From Trichodesmium sp. jk18x7bins.61 (lineage in GTDB: Bacteria > Cyanobacteriota > Cyanobacteriia > Cyanobacteriales > Microcoleaceae): 6,553 nt of DNA. The DNA lies in contig JAJEAQ010000560.1 in assembly GCA_022822685.1 (NCBI GenBank), positions 1 to 6,553 on the forward strand, written 5' to 3'. Each line of letters opens with the position of its first letter. Position 1 is the stretch's first letter. The position numbers and the translations under genes are program-made. Under the pieces are notes generated by a model, which was given only the letters and a program-made list of their open reading frames with translations, had not been told where the DNA came from and ran no database searches. Of this stretch, positions 1-5,181 are shown piece by piece.

Positions 1-90
1 TGTAGTACATTCTGAACTCTTGTGATTTATTTTGGTTAAGCTTTATAGATAGCAATACAGAAATATTTCTGCCTATCCGCAAACTCAACC

Positions 91-121
91 AATATTTAAT
101 CTGAGTTCTACAAACAATCTC
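91..121. mobile_element. Solo right end of a MITE
   Basis: This stretch nearly repeats the right end of the complete MITE at 142-293. Both contain the sequence ATTTAATCTGAGTT, then a short variable step, then ACAAACAATCTC. No matching left end (GAGACTGTTTGT) is present in bases 1-90. It is therefore a truncated or diverged older copy, or an element whose left part lies outside the window and has drifted. Confidence 0.6.
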
Positions 122-141
122 TCTAAAACACCAAGCCATCA

Positions 142-293
142 GAGACTGTTTGTAAAGCAAATATCTAAGATGGCTAGAGTGCCTAATTCTGGTGGGTTAC
201 GGTGGACAACTAAAATTCTGGTTAGTACGAGGAGATATTTCCACAAGAGCCCACCCTACGCCTGAATTTAATCTGAGTTTGACAAACAATCTC
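142..293. mobile_element. 152-bp MITE, copy 1, probably IS5/IS1031-type
   Basis: A short element with no coding capacity. Its left end reads GAGACTGTTTGT and its right end ACAAACAATCTC, imperfect terminal inverted repeats. It is flanked by TCA at 139-141 and TCA at 294-296, a 3-bp target duplication. The reverse complement of the element at 5003-5181 matches it over most of its length, sharing blocks such as GGTGGGTTA, GACAACTAAAATT, GAGGAGATAT and TACCCTACGCC or close variants. A TNA target duplication and termini starting GAG are known for the IS1031 group of the IS5 family, so a non-autonomous derivative of such an element is inferred. No transposase for it is in the window. Confidence 0.85.
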
Positions 294-336
294 TCAAAAA
301 AGAATTTGTTTTTATATTTCAGTCAAAACATTGTAT

Positions 337-582
337 TTAATGACATGAGGATAGAGAAAACTGACTAAAACTATAGCAGTACGTTTTTTGGTTAAGACAA
401 AAATATGGGTGAAAAAGCAAGAGGTAAGAAGCAAGAGCCATGTATAGGAATGTCCTAACCTTAATGCCTAGCGCTATAATGCTGTTAATCCCACTAAGCA
501 AGCGATCACTAACCAAACCCCCTGCCAACATCTAAACAATTACAGAAATACCATAGCCAAACAAAATCAATAATTCATTCTG
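337..582 (-). pseudogene. Doubtful remnant of a membrane protein
   Basis: On the minus strand, an open stretch from 582 (…LLILFGYGISVIV) runs in frame through one TAG (532-534) into a 64-codon open frame beginning MLAGGLVSDRLLSGINSIIA, both hydrophobic. The two halves read like consecutive membrane segments separated by a nonsense change. The C-terminal part after about residue 25 is low-complexity and probably not coding. There is no ribosome binding site worth naming. I do not recognise the family, and the stretch may be chance. The rest of 297-596 is AT-rich with nothing else supportable. Confidence 0.2.
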
Positions 583-596
583 CTAAGTTGTAAAAG

Positions 597-731
597 GAAG
601 TCAGAAGTCAGAATAATTAGTCCGAAATTGCTATCAAGCCGACTGATTTGATTCCGAAAAAATCAAAACATAATTTCGTTGGTTGAATCCTCTGATTTCA
701 AGCCGAGGTAGAACTTCTGACTTCTGACTTC
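597..731. repeat. 17-bp inverted repeat built on the heptad AGTCAGA
   Basis: GAAGTCAGAAGTCAGAA at 597-613 is perfectly complementary to TTCTGACTTCTGACTTC at 715-731. Each arm is two copies of the heptad AGTCAGA. Inside lies a second weaker inverted pair, CGAAATT (623-629) with AATTTCG (672-678). The unit has the shape of a small mobile hairpin element of about 135 bp, but no clear target duplication is visible. Confidence 0.6.
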
Positions 732-835
732 ATGAACATTCCCACACTTTCCTGATGCACTACCGAAAACAGGATTGTTGTCTACACAGGGGGAGGGCAC
801 ACCAGGAGTTAAAACCGCAATCGATAATTTATCGG

Positions 836-892
836 TTGAGCCTGTCGGCTCCCTGTTCAGGGAGCCACGAAACAGGGAGCCGACAGGCTCAA
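836..892. repeat. Perfect 22-bp stem palindrome, GC-rich
   Basis: Bases 836-857 and 871-892 form a perfect 22-bp inverted repeat around a 13-base loop. The core of the left arm is GAGCCTGTCGGCTCCCTGTT. Its GC content stands out from the AT-rich surroundings. A 22-base segment at 6336-6357 inside the element that interrupts the transposase matches the left arm at about 19 of 22 positions, and 6222-6233 matches its first 12 bases exactly. It therefore belongs to a dispersed repeat family rather than being a gene-specific structure. Confidence 0.85.
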
Positions 893-895
893 AGA

Positions 896-935
896 ATACT
901 CCTGACGCTGTGCTTAGGCACAGCGTCAGGAGTAT
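896..935. repeat. Perfect 18-bp stem, 4-base loop hairpin; possible terminator for the minus-strand gene
   Basis: Bases 896-913 (ATACTCCTGACGCTGTGC) pair perfectly with 918-935 around the loop TTAG. It starts three bases after the previous palindrome, so the two hairpins are arranged in tandem. Read on the minus strand it lies about 45 bases past the stop of the GAF-protein pseudogene and is followed by ATTCTTTG, a poor uridine tract. It could end minus-strand transcription, but a dispersed repeat is the simpler explanation. Confidence 0.8.
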
Positions 936-942
936 GTCAACA

Positions 943-966
943 ATTATCAATTGTCAATTGTCAATT
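943..966. repeat. Heptanucleotide tandem repeat (ATTGTCA)
   Basis: ATTATCA, ATTGTCA, ATTGTCA and a partial ATT follow one another without gaps. Short tandemly repeated heptamers of the TTGTCAA kind (STRR) are characteristic of filamentous heterocystous cyanobacteria. No function is assigned. Confidence 0.75.
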
Positions 967-979
967 AAGTAGACTGATT

Positions 980-1525
980 TTATACTGGCCAAAGTACCTT
1001 GGCCCTAATAAACCGTAAACCACTCACTCCCTGTAGGGGCTCAACTAAGCCACTCTCAAACTTATCTTCTACCCAACCTTCACGAACTAAATAACAAAAA
1101 TACTGCTGATATTCTTGCCATTCTTCATCAGTAGAATAAGCCACTGTCAACATCCCTGGCTGAGTAATTCTTTCCTTCGTTTCCTGAGCCACACCCTTAT
1201 CAATTCGCTTTTTGACAATTTCATAACGAATATCCAGACTACTCTTAACATCAAATAATTTTTCTGTACTTTCATTGTGATAAATATCAATTGTAGAATT
1301 CTGTACTAACACCAGATGAACAATTCCCAATATTGTCTCCTGAGACTTAGCTTGAAGACATAAAGCAGTTCTGGCACAATCACACAATGCTCGCAACTGC
1401 TCGTAACGTAAACTGCAAAGATGAAATTTATTGAATTTAGGGTTAATAAATTTACCCACATACATATCATGTTCTATCCCATCAGTAGCCTCAATATCGC
1501 AATGGTGGGGAATAATTCGCTGCAT
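980..1525 (-). pseudogene. C-terminal fragment of the GAF-domain protein
   Basis: A 181-codon open stretch starting at an ATG that is probably just an internal methionine (QMQRIIPHHCDIEATDG in the inferred original). It contains the compact, polar sequence FNKFHLCSLRYEQLRALCD followed by a cysteine-rich helix and a long charged tail ending VEPLQGVSGLRFIRAKVLWPV. In its own frame a TAA lies three codons before the ATG, and the codons just upstream that look like protein are in another frame (1530-1695). There is no Shine-Dalgarno sequence. If translated alone it would be a small soluble protein of unknown function; no transmembrane segment or known catalytic motif is visible. Confidence 0.6.
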
Positions 1526-1695
1526 CTGCGTTTACCACTTTTCCCAAGTTCTTTGGAGATGGTAGTTAATTTTGTATAACATCTGGTCAGAGCGATCGCT
1601 CTGACCAAATGATGTTCATTCTCACAAGCAAGACGATAATCTTCAACAGCCACCTTCACAGTCTGTCCACATTCTACAAAATAGTCAAAGTAGGA
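1526..1695 (-). pseudogene. Middle fragment of the GAF-domain protein
   Basis: The minus-strand frame between the TAA at 1696-1698 and the shift near 1530 encodes SYFDYFVECGQTVKVAVEDY, then RLACENEHHLVRAIALTRCY and TKLTTISKELGKSG. It links the GAF segment upstream to the C-terminal segment downstream and overlaps neither as a separate gene would. A GTG at 1657-1659 could serve as a start only by accident. Its coding sequence contains the 24-bp palindrome at 1584-1607. Confidence 0.55.
1584..1607. repeat. 24-bp perfect palindrome centred on a HIP1 site
   Basis: The sequence starting TGGTCAGAGCGATCGC is a perfect 24-bp palindrome around GCGATCGC (1592-1599). The symmetry continues outside it: AACATC (1578-1583) pairs with GATGTT (1611-1616) across a 3-base bulge, giving 18 pairs per arm. 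HIP1 itself is an 8-bp over-represented cyanobacterial sequence; the extra symmetry is not part of HIP1. It lies in decayed coding sequence (HHLVRAIALTRCY). Confidence 0.85.
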
Positions 1696-1730
1696 TTATA
1701 AGTGGCAACGTAGATACTCTAATAACTTCA

Positions 1731-2690
1731 CTATCCACTTCTCTTTTCTAGAGACTGAATATATTCCAATAAATCTTGTCGTAGTTGCTGACAAAAAGCA
1801 CTATTTTTCTCTTTAGCAAGAGCCTCCACAATTGTTAACCCTAAGCGAAATTGCTTCAGTAAATCAGCTTGAATTGCACAATTACGTTCTACAGAAGAGC
1901 CACGAAGATCACAAATACCAGACAGAGGATAAACATCTTCAAAAACAATAGTTTCTGGTGGTAATCCCCAACTACGCCTTTCTGCTTCCTGCAAAAATCG
2001 CCATTCAACTGCAGGATGAATATTACGAATATTAGTAAACCGTTGTTGAATTGTTTGACGAACCGCAGTACTCAAAGACGGAATTAATTCTTGGGCGTGT
2101 TTGTAACATGAGGGATGAAAATTGTTGGGGTGATTGCTCGTTAGTCCAACTACTCCCAAAATTACTGGTATATCTGATTCCTCTTGTGAGCAATAAGATT
2201 GAATCACTAGAGGAATTAGTAGCAAGGAGCAAAATCCTTTTTGATATAAATTTTGCTCACACTCAGTTTGACAACATTGTTCAAGAGCAATAATATTCTG
2301 TATTTGATTCTTGCTCGCAGCTTTCATCAGCAGAGAATCCTCTAGAGAGTTTGTCAAATATAGCATAAGATAGTTAGCTGTAGTTAGATACTCACTGCCA
2401 ATAAATAACTTTAGTTGTTTTTCTCCTTCATTCCGGAGTAGAATCATATCATCTGCTTGAAATAGCGATCGCATTAATTTGTCAATTTTCTCAAACTTCT
2501 GTTGCTGCATTAATGATTCTGGCTCTACTAGCAGTTGACTTAGTATTCGCATTTGTTCTTTGGCTGTTACATCTATCCCTTCAAGTAACAGTAAACCCTC
2601 TATTTGGTAATTTTCTAGTTTGAATTTTTGGGCTAACATTTCTAAATTTCCTGGTTGTATTAGCCAAGCTAGTCGTTCTGAGGTTGACAT
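1731..2690 (-). pseudogene. GAF-domain core fragment, 319 codons
   Basis: The longest surviving piece of the broken sensor gene. Residues about 48-217 have GAF character: an opening helix (RILSQLLVEPESL), hydrophobic strands (MILLRN, KQLKLFIG), a helix (QNIIALEQCC), the strand-rich CSLLLIPLVIQ and PVILGVVGL, and a closing helix (AQELIPSLSTAVRQTIQQRF). A separate conserved-looking block follows at 224-281 (IHPAVEWRFLQEAERRSWG, then VYPLSGICDLRGSS). I see no cysteine placed as in canonical bilin-binding CBCR GAF domains, so light sensing is not supported. The ATG at 2690 is internal: the same frame reads back unbroken for about 35 codons to the TAA at 2796-2798 (…FWFCSEPLNLTRVEPTLDEF). It could in principle be expressed as an orphan GAF protein, but no ribosome binding site precedes the ATG. 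Confidence 0.7.
2465..2472. other. HIP1 octamer GCGATCGC
   Basis: Exact HIP1 palindrome inside the GAF segment. Another lies at 4256-4263 in the kinase gene and a third at 1592-1599. This over-represented octamer supports a cyanobacterial origin for the sequence. Confidence 0.85.
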
Positions 2691-2805
2691 TGATGAAAAA
2701 TTAAGACCAGCAAATTCGTCTAGTGTTGGTTCAACTCTTGTCAGATTTAGTGGCTCAGAACAAAACCAGAATTCTATATAAAGTGGTTCGGAGTTTTATA
2801 AAACA

Positions 2806-3219
2806 TTAATCGTTGAGATGACTGCGCGATGTAACTCTAGATATTCTGTGTCTACTTGATATAGTTTTTTTTAACACCCACTGCAAAATTTGTTGGCGGT
2901 AAAGCTGCTGTAGTTCTGTGCTATCCCAATCACTAAACAACTCATTGAGGTTAATATTCTCTTTGGATTGTTGTTCATAGAGCCGATCTATACCCATCAT
3001 TTGGCCAAAAAGATGATTAGCATATTTGATGCTCAAGCTACCTGGTTCTATAATTGCTGTTAATATTCTGCTGTGCTGTGGGAAAAATCCCAGTTGTTCT
3101 ATTTGCAGATTTGTCTGTTGACTATTTTGAGAGTTGCCATTTGAAGCAGCTTTAGTGGGTAAAGCTTTTTTATAATATGTGTGATTTTTATCTTTGATTT
3201 TTTGTTTGGAAGTCTGCAT
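2806..3219 (-). pseudogene. N-terminal PAS-like fragment, 137 codons
   Basis: The amino-terminal part of the broken sensor gene. Residues 1-42 are a polar, lysine- and glutamine-rich leader. From residue 43 the sequence LGFFPQHSRILTAIIEPGSL and SIKYANHLFGQMMGI resembles the opening strands and helix of a PAS domain, followed by LNELFSDWDSTELQQLYRQQ. The last 18 residues (after WVLKK) are out-of-frame translation beyond the run of eight A at 2866-2873. The other frame continues naturally as LYQVDTEYLELHRAVISTIN. The start ATG at 3219 has only a weak AGG about 14 bases upstream. No signal peptide or membrane helix is seen. Confidence 0.6.
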
Positions 3220-3292
3220 CGGTTTTGCACCTGATATCTTAATATATGTATTTGCCGCTAGATAATTCTAGCTGAGGCTAGTCAGGCATTGA

Positions 3293-3331
3293 GCTGGCCT
3301 ACTCGTTGGTTCCTGCGAGTATGTGGCCAGC
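3293..3331. repeat. Stem-loop in the spacer after the kinase gene
   Basis: GCTGGCC TACTCG (3293-3305) pairs with CGAGTA and GGCCAGC (3316-3321, 3325-3331), with a 3-base bulge and a 10-base loop. It lies between the kinase stop and the start of the GAF pseudogene, both on the minus strand. No uridine tract follows on the minus strand, so it is not a standard intrinsic terminator. It may be a dispersed palindrome, or attenuate readthrough. The rest of the 243-bp spacer shows no gene. Confidence 0.55.
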
Positions 3332-3462
3332 CCTTAGCTTTTGCTATGAAGTTTCTAACTATAGTCTAGCTAGTAGTACCAAATCCCCTCAGAAAAGGGT
3401 AATTTGTGTGAATCGCCTCTAACCATATAGCCTTCAGCTCCCCCTGTATGACCAGATACTAG

Positions 3463-4482
3463 CTAAACCTGATTTAGCATAACTACTTGCTCAACTTTAT
3501 CTGCCCAAGAACCTTCCAAGCGTGGCCCTTGAATTTGTACAACATGAGAAGCTAAATAATTTCCCCAAGTTGCAGCTTGAATATGGTCATAACCATGGCT
3601 GAGACCAAATAGCACGCCTCCAGCAAAAGTATCTCCCGCGCCAACAGTATCGATCGCTTTGACAGGGAACCCTTTGACAGGAGTAATTGTTTGATCTTTG
3701 ACAACTAAGCAACCTGCCTCGCTATTAGTAATAAAAGCTGTTTCTACCAAATCTCCAATCTTAATAGCAGATTCTTCCAAGGATTCTATCCCGCACAAAC
3801 TACGAGCTTCATCAGCGTTGCAGAATAATACATCACAATAATTTGACACTAACTGGCGGAAGTCATCAGCAAATTGATCTACCAAAAATTGGTCTGATAA
3901 GGTAAAACACACTTTCACGTCTTGACGCCTAGAATCCTCCATTGCTTGAATACAAGCTCCCTTCGTATGTAGCCCTGACCAAAGATAACCTTCTATATAG
4001 CTATATTTGCAACGCTTAACTTCTTCTGCATCAATATCACTAGCACTAAGATTGATAGATACTCCCAGGTTTGTACACATAGTACGTTCAGCATCAGGAG
4101 TTGTTAACACAACACAAGTACCAGTAGGTTTGTTTTCTCTTGATATAGGAACTACATTAAACTCAATTTTTGAGTCGAGCATATTTTGGCGGTATAGTTC
4201 TCCATTAGGATCTTTAGCAACCTTGCCTGCAAAAATACCTGTTCCGCCACTCTGGGCGATCGCAATCAGAGAATTTGCTGTTGAGCCACCGGAACGCATC
4301 TGTAAAGGTATATGTTCTAGGTTGTGCAATATTCCTCCCTGGGTTTGAGCATCCATCAGAGTCATCCTACTTTTTTGGAGAGAATTTTTGCTAATGAAGT
4401 CTTCTTCTACAAATGCCTGGATGTCAACTAAGGCATTCCCGACACCAAATACATCCAATTTTTGGGTATTTACTGCTGTCAT
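3463..4482 (-). CDS. PfkB-family carbohydrate/nucleoside kinase, adenosine-kinase-like
   Basis: A complete 339-residue cytoplasmic kinase of the PfkB (ribokinase) superfamily, which transfers the ATP gamma-phosphate to a sugar or nucleoside hydroxyl. The N-terminal strand is VFGVGNALVDIQAFV (11-25), with the substrate-side Asp of this fold at 20. The first PfkB signature region is GGSTANSLIAIAQSGG (65-80). TPDAERTM (128-135) forms part of the substrate lid, and NADEA (222-226) is the conserved N-x-x-E-like block. The second signature DTVGAGDTFAGGVLFGL (278-294) carries the anion hole GAGD with the catalytic base Asp284. Length and motif order match the adenosine kinase/sugar kinase group; the exact substrate cannot be read from sequence, so adenosine, ribose or another sugar all remain possible. 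It is the only intact gene here. The ATG at 4482 is preceded by an A-rich stretch without a clear Shine-Dalgarno. It appears monocistronic: a MITE-like element lies just upstream and a pseudogene starts 243 bp downstream. Confidence 0.93.
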   Translation of the reverse strand: MTAVNTQKLDVFGVGNALVDIQAFVEEDFISKNSLQKSRMTLMDAQTQGGILHNLEHIPLQMRSGGSTANSLIAIAQSGGTGIFAGKVAKDPNGELYRQNMLDSKIEFNVVPISRENKPTGTCVVLTTPDAERTMCTNLGVSINLSASDIDAEEVKRCKYSYIEGYLWSGLHTKGACIQAMEDSRRQDVKVCFTLSDQFLVDQFADDFRQLVSNYCDVLFCNADEARSLCGIESLEESAIKIGDLVETAFITNSEAGCLVVKDQTITPVKGFPVKAIDTVGAGDTFAGGVLFGLSHGYDHIQAATWGNYLASHVVQIQGPRLEGSWADKVEQVVMLNQV

Positions 4483-4505
4483 TTATTTTTCTGTTATTTG
4501 CCTAT

Positions 4506-4605
4506 CTATACAGGACTTACGCAAAGGAACTATCCATAGTGGCAATGTCCTGAATAATAACTAATTTGTACGCTATATACAGAGTTAATGCGTAAGTCAT
4601 GTAGA
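4506..4605. mobile_element. About 100-bp MITE-like element with GACTTACGC ends
   Basis: Left end ATACAGGACTTACGCAAA (about 4508-4525) and right end TTAATGCGTAAGTCATGTAG (4585-4604) form an imperfect terminal inverted repeat sharing GACTTACGCA. The interior is AT-rich and non-coding. The GGACTTACGC end sequence is familiar from many dispersed small elements in Nostoc-type genomes. It sits within about 24 bp of the kinase start codon, so any kinase promoter must lie inside or beyond it. No target duplication could be fixed. Confidence 0.6.
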
Positions 4606-4673
4606 TATAATATCATGTCTCAGAAAAATACTCGGGAATTACACGTAGACACTATATTTAGTATGGAATAATT

Positions 4674-4715
4674 AAAGGCAAAAGGCAAGAAAGGCAAAAG
4701 GCAATAGGGAAGGCA
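4674..4715. repeat. AAAGGCA heptad array
   Basis: AAAGGCA occurs at 4674-4680, 4681-4687, 4690-4696 and 4697-4703, with a degenerate fifth unit near 4709-4715. It is a short tandem heptanucleotide repeat of the cyanobacterial type. The surrounding spacer (4606-4907) holds no gene that I can support; 4735-4785 is locally GC-richer with weak dyad symmetry (GCGACAG … CTATCGC). Confidence 0.75.
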
Positions 4716-4907
4716 GAGCATCGGGGATCAAAAGCGCCATCCTTCATCGCGACAGTAGCTGTGGCTATCGCCGACTTGGTGCGAAGAGAGTAGAAACTTG
4801 TCTAGAGATAAAATATATGGTTTTTTATCAGCATTTCACTGAACTTGATCTAAAAATTTGAGAACATTTTCTCATTTTCACCCCTAACACAGTGATATTT
4901 CACCTAA

Positions 4908-5003
4908 ATGACATCTCCACACAACCTAGTTTTTACTATGAGCAACATTCAATTCAATAAAAACAAAAATACTAATCAAATCTTCTCTCATTCTATCCGT
5001 TAG
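4908..5003 (+). pseudogene. Short open stretch ending at the MITE boundary
   Basis: From ATG 4908 a 31-codon frame reads MTSPHNLVFT then MSNIQFNKNKNTNQIFSHSI, with a second possible start at 4938. It ends at a TAG (5001-5003) that straddles the left edge of the MITE. Its lysine- and asparagine-rich composition resembles the start of the open frame just beyond the MITE (NNTSTKIIKKSN), so it may be the severed amino terminus of that gene. Against this, cutting out the MITE with one TTA does not join the two frames, so a further indel would be needed. No ribosome binding site stands out. Confidence 0.3.
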
Positions 5004-5181
5004 AGACTGTTTGTCAAACTGAGATTAAATTCTGGCGTAGGGTAGGTCCTGGGGTCGATATCTCCTCATTTAATACCCCGCCGGGGCGGGCGGGGTTTAA
5101 ATAAATAATTTTAGTTGTCCGCTATAACCCACCATAGTTCAACACTCTAGTCATCTTAATATTTACTTGACAAACAGTCTC
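5003..5181. mobile_element. 179-bp MITE, copy 2, inverted relative to copy 1
   Basis: Perfect terminal inverted repeats GAGACTGTTTGTCAA and TTGACAAACAGTCTC, flanked by TTA at 5000-5002 and 5182-5184. Its reverse complement aligns with the element at 142-293. The 27-bp difference in length is accounted for mainly by a GC-rich hairpin segment (5075-5096) that copy 1 lacks. The better-preserved ends suggest a more recent insertion than copy 1. An IS5/IS1031-type origin is inferred from the TNA target and the GAG termini. A TTG at 5167 inside its right end opens the downstream reading frame. Confidence 0.88.
5075..5096. repeat. GC-rich hairpin inside MITE copy 2
   Basis: ACCCCGCC (5075-5082) pairs with GGCGGGGT (5089-5096) around a 6-base loop. 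It is a pure G+C block in an AT-rich element and lies just where the other MITE copy (142-293) reads straight through, so it looks like an insertion within the MITE. Confidence 0.7.

Larger units (their letters stand above)
980..3219 (-). pseudogene. PAS-like/GAF-domain signalling protein, multiply frameshifted
   Basis: One former gene of about 740 codons can be followed along the minus strand in four segments. From the start at 3219 it reads a PAS-like region, then jumps frame at a run of eight A near 2866-2873. In the new frame it reads …KKLYQVDTEYLELHRAVIS, meets TAA at 2796-2798, and continues unbroken into the GAF segment (2690-1731). It shifts again near 1735-1750, passes a second TAA (1696-1698), reads SYFDYFVECGQTVKVAVEDY, and shifts once more near 1526-1536 into IIPHHCDIEATDG and the C-terminal segment. 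That is at least three frameshifts and two stops. Protein-like sequence continues across every lesion, which argues for one decayed gene rather than a set of overlapping small genes. PAS and GAF domains are ligand- or chromophore-binding sensor modules; no output domain (kinase, cyclase, GGDEF) is recognisable, so the original role is unknown. Sequencing error at homopolymers could explain some lesions but not the internal TAA codons. Confidence 0.8.

Noticed and set aside
943..966. CRISPR-like array
   Set aside because: Units are contiguous heptamers without spacers; no cas genes are nearby. The same applies to 4674-4715.
663..1018. Open frames on both strands across the 836-970 palindromes
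   Set aside because: They consist largely of translated hairpin arms, overlap one another on opposite strands and have no ribosome binding site or protein-like composition.
2032..2293. Open frames in other frames inside the GAF segment
   Set aside because: They are shadows of the longer GAF reading frame, which has clear domain-like sequence.
1731..2690. Phytochrome-like or cyanobacteriochrome photoreceptor
   Set aside because: The GAF segment shows no Cys placed as in bilin-binding GAF domains and no PHY or kinase domain.
3293..3331. Intrinsic terminator of the kinase gene
   Set aside because: The stem is good but no uridine run follows on the minus strand, and it lies more than 130 bases past the stop; kept only as a stem-loop.
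3380..3405. Weak dyad ATCCCCT … AGGGTAAT as kinase terminator
   Set aside because: Only four to five strong pairs and no following T tract on the minus strand.
4007..4348. Plus-strand open frame of about 113 codons
   Set aside because: It lies antisense to the middle and N-terminal part of the well-supported PfkB kinase.
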